Source: Gammaproteobacteria bacterium (lineage in GTDB: Bacteria; Pseudomonadota; Gammaproteobacteria; Pseudomonadales; Azotimanducaceae). Taken from it: 5,727 bases of DNA. The notes beneath the pieces are model-generated. The model was not told the DNA's origin, did not search any database, and saw only the letters and a program-made list of their open reading frames with translations. Both the position numbers and the translations under genes were made by a program. The stretch spans positions 1 to 5,727 of the forward strand of contig JABIVN010000348.1 in NCBI GenBank assembly GCA_018667205.1. The letters run 5' to 3'. This document shows, piece after piece, positions 1 through 5,727 of the stretch (positions are counted from its first letter, which is position 1; each line of letters begins with the position of its first letter).

Positions 1-878
1 ACAAACTGACCGAGTTCACCACCGGATATTGTTCCCTGCAAAACTTCTTTCGCGCCGAGCCAAAGCACGAAGATCAATGCGCCAAACACGCTGGCGGTCG
101 CAACGGTCGTTAACAGCGCCCGCACCTTTGTTCTCCGGACCGCTGTTAGAAAGCTTTCCTGAATAGCGCCCGAGAATCGCTCTATCTCAAGACCTTCGGC
201 TGTGAACGACTGCACTGTTTCCGCATTACCGAGTATTTCCGTCGCCTGGCCGCTGGCATCCGCAATTCTGTCCTGAGTATCGCGCGAAAGCCTTCGTAAC
301 CAGCGCCCAAGCCCAAGAATTGGCAATACAATCAAAGGGAAGATCAGCAGAAGAATCGCCATTAACTTAATATTGGTGTACCCCAGCAGCGCCAGGCCAC
401 CGACAAACTGAATCGATGACCGCAGAACTATTGAAATACTAACGCCCGATACGGACTGGATGAGCGTCGTATCAGCTGTCAAGCGGGACAGGACTTCTCC
501 GATCTTTGTCGTTTCAAAGAATGTGGGATCCATGTAGATCACATGCGCAAAGACCTTGCTTCGCAGGTCAGCGACGACTCTTTCGCCCAGCCAGTTAACG
601 AAGTAGGCTCGCGCGGCACCAAAAGAACCAATGACCAGAGCGAATACCAGCAGGATGAAAAAATAGCGGTCTACATTCGCGGCATCTTCAACAGAAAAGC
701 CATGGTCAATAACATTACGGACAGCCATAGGCATCGCCAGCAGCGCTGCTGAGGAGATGAGCAGCGCTAATATAGCAATCGCTAAAACGCCCTTGTAAGG
801 CGCAATAAACGGCACCAACGATCTCAATGGCTGTAAGGACTTACCTTTTTCCCGATTTTCCGGGGCAACTTCACTCAT
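1..878 (-). CDS. MsbA-like ABC exporter, N-terminal transmembrane part (truncated by window edge)
   Basis: This is a partial ABC exporter half-transporter. Only the membrane domain (ABC transmembrane type 1) is visible: 292 codons run without a stop from the ATG at 878 to the left edge. The whole protein would be about 590-600 residues, with the Walker A/B ATPase domain off the window. Hydrophobic segments lie at about residues 21-50, 71-95, 146-190 and 252-276. Family landmarks are DLRSKVFAHV (104-113), the coupling-helix stretch GEVLSRLTADTTLIQ (127-141), LSRDTQDRIADAS (197-209) and AETVQSFTAE (219-228). This pattern resembles the MsbA-related permease/ATP-binding group of inner-membrane exporters of lipids or hydrophobic compounds; the substrate is unknown. 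The ATG has no clear Shine-Dalgarno. The in-frame stretch upstream reaches a stop with no other ATG, so this start is the best choice. The gene lies on the same strand as the catabolic operon, 141 nt downstream of it, and is probably a separate unit. Confidence 0.9.
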   Translation of the reverse strand, partial: MSEVAPENREKGKSLQPLRSLVPFIAPYKGVLAIAILALLISSAALLAMPMAVRNVIDHGFSVEDAANVDRYFFILLVFALVIGSFGAARAYFVNWLGERVVADLRSKVFAHVIYMDPTFFETTKIGEVLSRLTADTTLIQSVSGVSISIVLRSSIQFVGGLALLGYTNIKLMAILLLIFPLIVLPILGLGRWLRRLSRDTQDRIADASGQATEILGNAETVQSFTAEGLEIERFSGAIQESFLTAVRRTKVRALLTTVATASVFGALIFVLWLGAKEVLQGTISGGELGQF

Positions 879-1019
879 AGTAGTTTCAGGGAGAATGCTA
901 GATTTCTGGAGGGCGAAGCTTACCTGAAGCAAAGGGCTGCGTAGAGCTATTACTGCTAATGGCTTATGAATACCTTCCTAACGCCGACCAGAAAACTCAT
1001 TTCGCTATACCTTTGTGGG
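879..1019. other. Intergenic gap between acyl-CoA dehydrogenase and ABC exporter genes
   Basis: These 141 bases hold no ORF, tRNA or repeat that I can support. On the minus strand they would contain the end of the dehydrogenase transcript and the promoter of the exporter gene. I see no GC-rich hairpin followed by a U-run and no convincing -35/-10 pair, so either read-through into the exporter or a weak separate promoter is possible. A weak plus-strand stem occurs at 946-963 (GCTATTA, loop CTGC, TAATGGC). Confidence 0.5.
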
Positions 1020-2198
1020 CTACTTGCCCATTAACCTGTCAGAGATAATGCGCTGCATGATTTCTGACGTACCTTCAAATATTTTAGTCAACCGTGCATC
1101 CCGCCAGTAGCGTTCAACCGGATAGTGCGTGGTGTAGCCCGCTCCGCCCATAATCTGAAGACAGTCAGACGTGACCCGCTCAGACATCTCAGCTGCAAAA
1201 TACTTCGCCATGGCTGCTTCCTTGTCGCAACGTCGGCCAGAATCAATTTCATTACAAACGTAGTACATCAGCTGTCTTGCGGCTTCAATTTCGGTTGCAG
1301 CAGTCGCGACCTTAAAGCGGATAGCTTGAAACTTACCGATGGGCTGCCCGAACTGCTCCCGTTCATTAGCGTAGTCGATAGCGACATTCATGGCACCCTG
1401 GGCGGCACCGATGGACCGTGCTGCCGTATGTGCTCGCGCCACCTCCAAACCCTGCTGGATACCCACGAAACCACCCTCCATACCCTTTGCCCCACCCGCT
1501 TCCAGCGGCGAATCAATGGCGGGAACGCGGACGTTATCGAAATGGAGTTCCCAGGTCTTCCAGCCGTGGTAACCAATTTTTGGTATCGGACTACCCTGAA
1601 CGCCTTCGGGCAGCTGCCCACGCGGCTTCTCGACAGTGATACTTTGCATCCCGGCCTGACGACTTTCACCATCAGAATCTACCCGGCAGACCACACTGAT
1701 AAAGTCGGCGCGATCAGCGAAGGTACACCAATATTTACTCCCGGTAATGACCCAGTCATCACCCTCTCTAACTGCACGGCAACTGACCGCCGCCATATCC
1801 GAACCTGCACCGGGTTCACTCATCGCGAATGCGCCCAGATAATCACCCGCCGCCATGCGGGCAACTTTTTCTTTCCGTTCGGGACCGAACCCAGGTACAG
1901 ATCGATAGAAACTATTGCCCCGAGCGATGATACTGGCAACGCTCATCCAGCCTCTGGCGAGCTCTTCTGCCACCAGACAATACTCGAACACGCCAAGACC
2001 TAAGCCACCATGCTCCTGTGGAATCAGGATGCCAAAATACCCGAGCTCTCCCATTTTGTTGATCAACTCTCTGGGCATTTCGCCTTTTTCTGGATCAAGC
2101 GCATTCGCGAGCGGCAGAACTTCACGGGTTGTAAACTCCCTGGCGGTAGCTTGTATCAGCTTGCGTTCTTCCGTCATGTATCCCTGAGTGCTGCTCAT
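1020..2198 (-). CDS. Acyl-CoA dehydrogenase (FAD-dependent, short/branched-chain type fold)
   Basis: This is a 392-residue flavoprotein expected to oxidise a CoA thioester to its trans-2-enoyl-CoA, passing electrons to electron-transfer flavoprotein in the cytoplasm. The length fits the SCAD/isovaleryl/glutaryl-type family. Acyl-CoA dehydrogenase signature 1 is intact at 125-137 (AMSEPGAGSDMAA). The FAD/CoA region REQFGQPIGKFQ is at 280-291. Signature 2 starts at Q348 (QIMGGAGYTTH) and deviates only in having His358 where an acidic or Asn residue is usual. Glu375 in IFEGTSE matches the catalytic base of the MCAD/SCAD class. The ATG at 2198 overlaps the stop of the upstream CoA-transferase as ATGA, with a GAG six nucleotides before it; Met8 is a weaker alternative start. 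It is the last gene of the four-gene operon. Chain length and branching of the substrate cannot be read from sequence alone. The Arg that marks glutaryl-CoA dehydrogenase is absent. Confidence 0.95.
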   Translation of the reverse strand: MSSTQGYMTEERKLIQATAREFTTREVLPLANALDPEKGEMPRELINKMGELGYFGILIPQEHGGLGLGVFEYCLVAEELARGWMSVASIIARGNSFYRSVPGFGPERKEKVARMAAGDYLGAFAMSEPGAGSDMAAVSCRAVREGDDWVITGSKYWCTFADRADFISVVCRVDSDGESRQAGMQSITVEKPRGQLPEGVQGSPIPKIGYHGWKTWELHFDNVRVPAIDSPLEAGGAKGMEGGFVGIQQGLEVARAHTAARSIGAAQGAMNVAIDYANEREQFGQPIGKFQAIRFKVATAATEIEAARQLMYYVCNEIDSGRRCDKEAAMAKYFAAEMSERVTSDCLQIMGGAGYTTHYPVERYWRDARLTKIFEGTSEIMQRIISDRLMGK

Positions 2199-3409
2199 TT
2201 TTTTCTCGACAGGTTAAATTCATCAAGGATCTCATCAGTGTGCTCGCCCAGCAAAGGCGGCCTCTGGTAGAAACCTGTTTTGGTTTTCGTGTACTTGATT
2301 GGCGATCCCACGATGGATACCTCCGGATTGTCGCCAGGTAACTGGAAACGGGTAATCATTTCCCGAATCGCTACGTGCGGGTCCTTATAGATATCACTGG
2401 CGGTGTTTACCGGACCACAGGGCACCAGACCGCCCAGCGCAGCAACTATCTCAGCTTTACTGACAGATGATGTCCATGCGGATATTTGTGCTTCAACGAA
2501 CACCTGATTCGTTTTTCGCTTATACACATTCTTTGAACGCTCATCGTCGATAAGGTCTGGGCGGGTCATCGCCGCACACAAAATGTTCCAATGTTTTGAG
2601 CTCAACGCAGCGATCGCTACCGCACCATCGCTGGCAGGAAATATCCCAAAAGGCATAAGGTTTGGATGATGCTGACCCCTGGGCTCAAGCTCTTTTTCAC
2701 CATAACTATAGTTTGCGATCACGGTCTCGGAAAACAGCAACATCGCATCGTACATAGCAACATCAAAAAACTGCCCCTCACCGGTCTCCCTGGCATTAAG
2801 AATCGCGGCAACGACACCCAACGCCATCAATGTACCCGGGTAAATATCACCGGCACTGACCCCACCAGGATACCCACCGGCACCATCTTTGGGGCCAGTG
2901 ATACTGGCATGACCGCTCATGGATTGTGCGACAACATCATAGGCTGGCCATGACACGTAAGGACTTTCACCCGTCCTTGGATCGCCAAAACCTCGAACGC
3001 AGCCGTAGACAATAGCGCCGTTACGTTTACGTATATCGTCATAACCAGTACCCAGCTTATCCATGACGCCCGCCCGCATATTCTCAACAACGGCGTCAGC
3101 CTGTTCACACATCGACAGCAAAATTTCCTTATCGACAGGATTTTTCAGGTCCAGAACAATACTTCGCTTGTTTCGGTTAATTGATGCGAAGTAGCCTCCG
3201 AAGTCGACACCCGCAGGCTCATCTGAGCCCGGGTTGGCGTAATCAGGCGGGATTGGCGGAACGGTTCGCGACCAGTCTCCGGCAGGGGGTTCAACCTTAA
3301 TGACATTGGCACCCAGATCCGCCAAAAGAGCAGTCCCAAAGGGACCTGACAACGCCATGGTGCAGTCAATAATAGTCAAATGATTAAGCGGCCCTGTTCG
3401 ATCCGACAT
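2195..3409 (-). CDS. Class III CoA-transferase (CaiB/BaiF family)
   Basis: This 404-residue protein has the length and landmarks of family III CoA-transferases, intertwined dimers that move CoA from a donor thioester to a carboxylic acid through an aspartyl-CoA mixed anhydride. Visible motifs are the N-terminal GPFGTALLADLGANVIKVEPP (22-42), NRNKRSIVLDL (78-88), GFGDPRTGESPYVSWPAYD (140-158) and GVSAGDIYPG (183-192). Asp188 in the last motif corresponds to the catalytic Asp (Asp169 in formyl-CoA transferase). TGEGQFFDVAMYD (209-221) follows in the usual place. The ATG at 3409 shares one base with the stop of the MaoC gene (TGATG) and has GGGAG seven nucleotides upstream. The probable role is to activate the acid that the next gene product dehydrogenates. 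Acceptor and donor are unknown. The family includes carnitine, formyl, benzylsuccinate, mesaconyl and itaconate-type transferases, and I cannot choose among them. Confidence 0.95.
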   Translation of the reverse strand: MSDRTGPLNHLTIIDCTMALSGPFGTALLADLGANVIKVEPPAGDWSRTVPPIPPDYANPGSDEPAGVDFGGYFASINRNKRSIVLDLKNPVDKEILLSMCEQADAVVENMRAGVMDKLGTGYDDIRKRNGAIVYGCVRGFGDPRTGESPYVSWPAYDVVAQSMSGHASITGPKDGAGGYPGGVSAGDIYPGTLMALGVVAAILNARETGEGQFFDVAMYDAMLLFSETVIANYSYGEKELEPRGQHHPNLMPFGIFPASDGAVAIAALSSKHWNILCAAMTRPDLIDDERSKNVYKRKTNQVFVEAQISAWTSSVSKAEIVAALGGLVPCGPVNTASDIYKDPHVAIREMITRFQLPGDNPEVSIVGSPIKYTKTKTGFYQRPPLLGEHTDEILDEFNLSRKK

Positions 3410-3873
3410 CAGGCTTCTCCCTCGCCTCGTTTCTTGATCAGCACCTGTCGCTCGCCCTCAAACACCACTGCTTTCTTCTGATTCAGACCCCAGTGTTTAA
3501 ACGTCACCACGCCACCCTCTCCGGTATCTTCCTTAGCCAACACCTGAGTATAGGCATAGACGGTATCGCCGTGAAACACGGGCTTTTTAAATTTCAGATT
3601 GTTCAGCCCCAACTCCTTGATTGCATTTTCTGCCGTATCCTGTGTCGCCAGACCAATCACCATCGAGGCTGTAATAAAACCAAAAACCAACCGCTGGCCA
3701 TAGGGCGACTTGCTCATAGAATCTTCATTCCAGTGACCCTGGGCTGTATTCATGACGAGTTTGGTGAGCAACTGATTCTCAACTTCATCGATTGTTGTGC
3801 CTCTTGCATGACGTATTTTTTGACCGACCTCAAAGTCTTCAAAATAATTGTTAGCGCTGGTGAGGGCCATCAT
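3409..3873 (-). CDS. MaoC-family hot-dog dehydratase/enoyl-CoA hydratase, catalytic-looking subunit
   Basis: This is a 154-residue single hot-dog domain of the MaoC/(R)-hydratase superfamily, expected to add water to an enoyl-CoA. It starts with YFEDFEVGQ, typical of mesaconyl/itaconyl-CoA hydratase-like MaoC proteins. The active-site segment reads MNTAQGHWNED: His47 sits where the catalytic His of (R)-specific hydratases lies, and Asn42 occupies the usual Asp position, a change I recall as common in this subgroup. KKPVFHGDTVYA (97-108) and GVVTFKHWGLNQ (121-132) are further landmarks. The start is the ATG at 3873, because AGGAG lies five nucleotides upstream; the second ATG at 3870 is equally usable, and the in-frame TTG at 3894 is less likely. 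The gene overlaps the preceding MaoC gene by 23 nt and ends inside the CoA-transferase start codon. I infer that it forms a heteromer with the upstream MaoC protein. Confidence 0.9.
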   Translation of the reverse strand: MMALTSANNYFEDFEVGQKIRHARGTTIDEVENQLLTKLVMNTAQGHWNEDSMSKSPYGQRLVFGFITASMVIGLATQDTAENAIKELGLNNLKFKKPVFHGDTVYAYTQVLAKEDTGEGGVVTFKHWGLNQKKAVVFEGERQVLIKKRGEGEA

Positions 3874-4357
3874 GCCTGCTCCTCTTAGCGACAAAGTTGG
3901 TTCTTTGGTACTTTACGACGACGTCTCCCGACTGGTTTTTGGCACAGGTACCCCAGGTGACAATGCCCGTGTCAGGCCTTGAGGCTGATTCCCTTTTGTC
4001 GATGACTTCACTCACACAAGTTATGGTGTCGTTGGGGTATACATACGCCCCGAACTCAACCTCGTTAACGCCTAGAAAAGGCCCTCCCACTTCAGATAGG
4101 TCCTCAACCGACAAACCAATCACCGTCGCAAGCACCAGCATCGGATCAACCACCCTATCCCTGTGGCCTTCGGATTTAGCATATTCGGCATTGACGTAAA
4201 GCGGGCAGTATCGGAGCGCGATCGAGGAGAACAACATCGCATCACCTGCAGTCAACGTCCGCCCCCAGTGATGCTCAAACACCTGGTCCACTTCAAAGTC
4301 TTCGAACTGATTACCCCTTTCCCAGAGGGGAAATGTACTAAAATCAGGCTCGCTCAT
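3851..4357 (-). CDS. Degenerate MaoC-like hot-dog protein, probable partner subunit
   Basis: This 168-residue protein is a second single hot-dog domain and the first gene of the operon. FEDFEVDQVFEHHWGRT (18-34) matches the opening of the neighbouring MaoC protein, and GIVTWGTCAKNQSGDVV (131-147) matches its GVVTFKHWGLNQ region, so the two are related. The active-site segment differs: ALRYCPLYVNAEYA (47-60) places Arg49 and Tyr54 where the superfamily has Asp/Asn and the catalytic His. The fold and substrate loop appear kept while the dyad is lost. Inference: it is a non-catalytic partner in a heteromeric hydratase, as in known two-subunit MaoC enzymes such as ChsH1/ChsH2 and HadBC. Alternatively it is an enzyme using different residues. 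The ATG at 4357 has AGGAG six nucleotides upstream. The basic tail (KRSRHDGPHQR) is encoded in the region that overlaps the next gene. Confidence 0.88.
   Translation of the reverse strand: MSEPDFSTFPLWERGNQFEDFEVDQVFEHHWGRTLTAGDAMLFSSIALRYCPLYVNAEYAKSEGHRDRVVDPMLVLATVIGLSVEDLSEVGGPFLGVNEVEFGAYVYPNDTITCVSEVIDKRESASRPDTGIVTWGTCAKNQSGDVVVKYQRTNFVAKRSRHDGPHQR
3879..3886 (-). promoter_or_regulatory. Strong ribosome binding site that sets the start of the second MaoC gene
   Basis: On the minus strand AAGAGGAG lies five nucleotides before the ATG at 3873, inside the last codons of the upstream MaoC gene. It supports starting at 3873 (or 3870) rather than at the in-frame TTG at 3894, which would lie upstream of this site. 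Confidence 0.7.
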
Positions 4358-4457
4358 CGATTTCTCCTGTTGTCCTAATGACCCACATCATGTCAGGCCC
4401 TGACCTCTGAGAAAAGCCGTGATAGAGTGTCAGACAACCTACATTAGCCCTAAAAAA
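4358..4457. promoter_or_regulatory. Divergent intergenic region between the MaoC/CoA operon and the P450 gene
   Basis: This 100-base spacer must hold the promoter of the leftward four-gene operon and that of the rightward P450 gene, if the P450 starts at its ATG. It contains the 13-bp inverted repeat at 4392-4404 and a 9-bp palindrome, TGTCAGACA, at 4428-4436; both contain TGTCAG when one flanking base is included. I see no clean consensus -35/-10 pair in either direction. GATAGA at 4421 could be a poor -10 for the P450. The arrangement fits shared control by a local regulator that is not encoded in the window. Confidence 0.5.
4392..4404. promoter_or_regulatory. Perfect 13-bp inverted repeat, candidate operator
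   Basis: The arms GTCAGG and CCTGAC are perfect reverse complements around a single central C. The site is 35 nt upstream of the first MaoC start codon and 54 nt upstream of the P450 ATG, where one bound dimeric regulator could control both directions. The regulator family cannot be named from the site. A palindrome of this size can arise by chance. Confidence 0.4.
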
Positions 4458-5654
4458 ATGAATATAGACCTGCTCTCACCTAAAAGTTTCAAAGGCGGTC
4501 ACCCGCATGACCAATATGACTGGCTTCGGGAACATGACCCTGTCTTTTGGCATGAGGAACCCGAAGGACCGGGCTTCTGGGCCGTGACCACACACAAAGA
4601 TGTCTACGACATTGGCAGGAACGCTGCGGCGTCTTCTTCTGAGCCGACCATCATGATCCAGGACCCCGACCCCAAACAGGCGAACTTTTCTGGCGACGCG
4701 AAGATGATGCTGATGATGGATCCACCCGAGCACACTACCTATAGAAAGCTCATCAGCCGCGAATTCACCCAAGGCCCTGCTAAACACTACACCGCCCGCA
4801 TTGAAGAACTCGCAACCAGGATCCTTGATGCGGTGATTGAAAAAGGCGAATGCGATTTCGTCTCTGAGATCGCCGGTGAAATGCCAAGTTTCGTGATTGC
4901 CGATCTAATGGGATTACCGCTGAACGATGGCCGCGAGCTTTATAAACTGACTGAGGTGATTCATTCCGCGCCCGAGTCGCTTCCAGAGGGAGCGATTGCG
5001 GGTGCCGTCTTAAAAATGTTCGAGTATGGTCAGGGCGTTATCAATGACAAACGCGCCAACCCAGGCGAGGACCTTGCCAGCAAGTTACTGGCCGCTGAAA
5101 TGGATGGCCAAAAACTAACGGACGCTGAGTTTCTGCTGTTCTTTATGCTGCTGATTGATGCCGGCGGAGACACGACCCGTAACCTGGTTGCTACGGGCAT
5201 GTATGAACTGCTAAAGAATCCCGAGCAACTTGCGTTGTTACAGTCGGATGTAGACAAACACCTGCCGGGCGCAAGAGACGAACTACTTCGCTTCACATCA
5301 CCCGTGATCTACATGCGCCGAACGGTCACACAAAACATCGAGCTTCGCGGGAAATCTCTGAAAACCGGTGACAAAGTCGTTCTTTACTATGGTGCCGCGA
5401 ATCGGGATCGAAACGTATTCGCCAATCCGCACCAAATGGACATCACGCGATCACCCAACAAACACCTGGCGTTCGGTGGCGGCCATCACGTTTGCCTTGG
5501 CCAGTGGTTTGCGCGACTCGAGATCGACGCAATTCTGAGGGAAGTACTTCAAAGAATGAGTGACATCCAAGTTAACGGCGACCTGGAGTGGATGCCGAGT
5601 AACTTTATCTCTGGCTTAACTCGCATGCCTGTTCAGTTTAAGGCGCGAGTTTAA
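4458..5654 (+). CDS. Cytochrome P450, soluble bacterial class (CYP125/CYP124/CYP142-like style)
   Basis: This is a complete 398-residue heme monooxygenase with no membrane anchor, as expected for a soluble bacterial P450 fed by ferredoxin. From the ATG, the oxygen-binding I-helix motif is AGGDTT at 235-240, the ExxR pair is Glu275/Arg278 (ELLR), and the heme loop is FGGGHHVCLG at 339-348 with Cys346 as heme ligand. DPPEHTTYR (88-96) is the usual C-helix region. GFWAVTTHKDVYDI near residue 39 recalls steroid and isoprenoid side-chain P450s such as CYP125, a resemblance from memory only. It would hydroxylate an unactivated carbon of a hydrophobic substrate. An in-frame GTG at 4419 (GAG seven nucleotides upstream) would add 13 residues. 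I prefer the ATG because the protein then begins NIDLLSP, a normal opening, although it lacks a Shine-Dalgarno. The gene is divergent from the CoA operon; its redox partners are not in the window. Confidence 0.95.
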   Translation: MNIDLLSPKSFKGGHPHDQYDWLREHDPVFWHEEPEGPGFWAVTTHKDVYDIGRNAAASSSEPTIMIQDPDPKQANFSGDAKMMLMMDPPEHTTYRKLISREFTQGPAKHYTARIEELATRILDAVIEKGECDFVSEIAGEMPSFVIADLMGLPLNDGRELYKLTEVIHSAPESLPEGAIAGAVLKMFEYGQGVINDKRANPGEDLASKLLAAEMDGQKLTDAEFLLFFMLLIDAGGDTTRNLVATGMYELLKNPEQLALLQSDVDKHLPGARDELLRFTSPVIYMRRTVTQNIELRGKSLKTGDKVVLYYGAANRDRNVFANPHQMDITRSPNKHLAFGGGHHVCLGQWFARLEIDAILREVLQRMSDIQVNGDLEWMPSNFISGLTRMPVQFKARV

Positions 5655-5675
5655 GCCTCGAGTTTTACAGGACCG

Positions 5676-5704
5676 TTTATTTCAAGTTCCTTAGCTTGAA
5701 TAAA
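5676..5704. terminator. Imperfect inverted repeat after the P450 gene, weak terminator candidate
   Basis: TTCAAG (5681-5686) and CTTGAA (5695-5700) form a 6-bp stem around an 8-nt loop. It can be extended by TTTA/TAAA with one bulged T. The stem is A/T-rich and no U-run follows, so it is a poor intrinsic terminator. Its right arm is also part of the tandem repeat that follows, so alternative pairings are possible. Confidence 0.3.
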
Positions 5705-5727
5705 GAGCTTGAATAAAGAGCTTGAAT
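5693..5727. repeat. 13-bp tandem direct repeat running off the right edge
   Basis: The unit AGCTTGAATAAAG occurs at 5693-5705 and 5706-5718, followed by the first nine bases of a third copy at 5719-5727. The copies are identical. The repeat is non-coding, begins 38 nt after the P450 stop, and its true copy number is unknown because the window ends inside it. Confidence 0.9.

Noticed and set aside
543..752. A 69-codon plus-strand frame inside the ABC exporter gene
   Set aside because: It is antisense to well-conserved exporter transmembrane sequence, with no ribosome binding site or recognisable protein features.
946..963. Hairpin GCTATTA-CTGC-TAATGGC as a terminator of the dehydrogenase operon
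   Set aside because: The stem pairs fully only as plus-strand RNA (one G-U wobble), is A/T-rich and has no U-run; the operon transcript is minus strand, where a C-A mismatch weakens it.
1925..1966. Idea that the acyl-CoA dehydrogenase is a glutaryl-CoA dehydrogenase because of ARGWMSV, which resembles the YRSAMSV substrate-binding segment
   Set aside because: Aligned without gaps on the preceding EEL motif, Arg82 matches the general family Arg (SRG in SCAD), and the substrate-carboxylate Arg of glutaryl-CoA dehydrogenase corresponds to a small residue here.
1125..2003. A 292-codon open frame on the plus strand opposite the acyl-CoA dehydrogenase gene
   Set aside because: It is entirely antisense to a gene with clear catalytic motifs, and its translation is rich in Thr, Arg, His and Cys without domains, as expected of a shadow frame.
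3874..3894. In-frame TTG at 3894 as the start of the second MaoC protein
   Set aside because: The strong AGGAG site lies between it and the ATG at 3873, and the added residues SLRGAG do not belong to the usual hot-dog N-terminus.
3970..3983. Near copy of the operator (TGTCAGGCCTTGAG) within the first MaoC gene
   Set aside because: It lies in coding sequence for a conserved region, is not a full palindrome, and 12 of 14 matching bases can be chance.
5655..5727. CRISPR-like or attachment-site interpretation of the terminal repeat
   Set aside because: The 13-bp units are directly abutting without spacers, and there is no integrase, tRNA or Cas gene in the window.

Overview
The window reads as chromosomal DNA of a Gram-negative proteobacterium. 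The encoded enzymes look most like aerobic, probably marine, gammaproteobacterial lipid or terpenoid catabolism, but that placement is an impression from protein style and moderate base composition, not a search. Nearly all of it is coding. It begins inside one gene and ends inside a short tandem repeat.

Layout: (1) 1-878, minus strand: N-terminal 292 residues of an MsbA-like ABC exporter, cut by the left edge. (2) 879-1019: a short gap with no gene and no convincing terminator. (3) 1020-4357, minus strand: a tight four-gene operon, transcribed right to left. Its order is a degenerate MaoC-type hot-dog protein (3851-4357), a MaoC-type hydratase (3409-3873), a class III CaiB/BaiF CoA-transferase (2195-3409) and an acyl-CoA dehydrogenase (1020-2198). 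The genes overlap by 23, 1 and 4 nt, so they are probably translated in a coupled way. (4) 4358-4457: a divergent intergenic region holding a 13-bp perfect inverted repeat that could be an operator. (5) 4458-5654, plus strand: a complete soluble bacterial cytochrome P450. (6) 5655-5727: a non-coding tail with an imperfect inverted repeat and a 13-bp tandem repeat that runs off the right edge.

Read together, the divergent P450 and four-gene operon suggest an oxidise, activate, desaturate, hydrate route. The P450 would hydroxylate an unactivated carbon of a hydrophobic substrate. The CoA-transferase would put CoA on the resulting or an existing carboxylate. The acyl-CoA dehydrogenase would introduce an alpha-beta double bond, and the MaoC pair would add water. 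No thiolase, CitE/HpcH-type lyase, ferredoxin, ferredoxin reductase or regulator is present here, so the pathway is incomplete and the substrate cannot be named. The most interesting detail is that the first MaoC protein has lost both residues at the usual catalytic positions while its neighbour keeps the His. This suggests a heteromeric hydratase with one catalytic and one structural or substrate-binding subunit.
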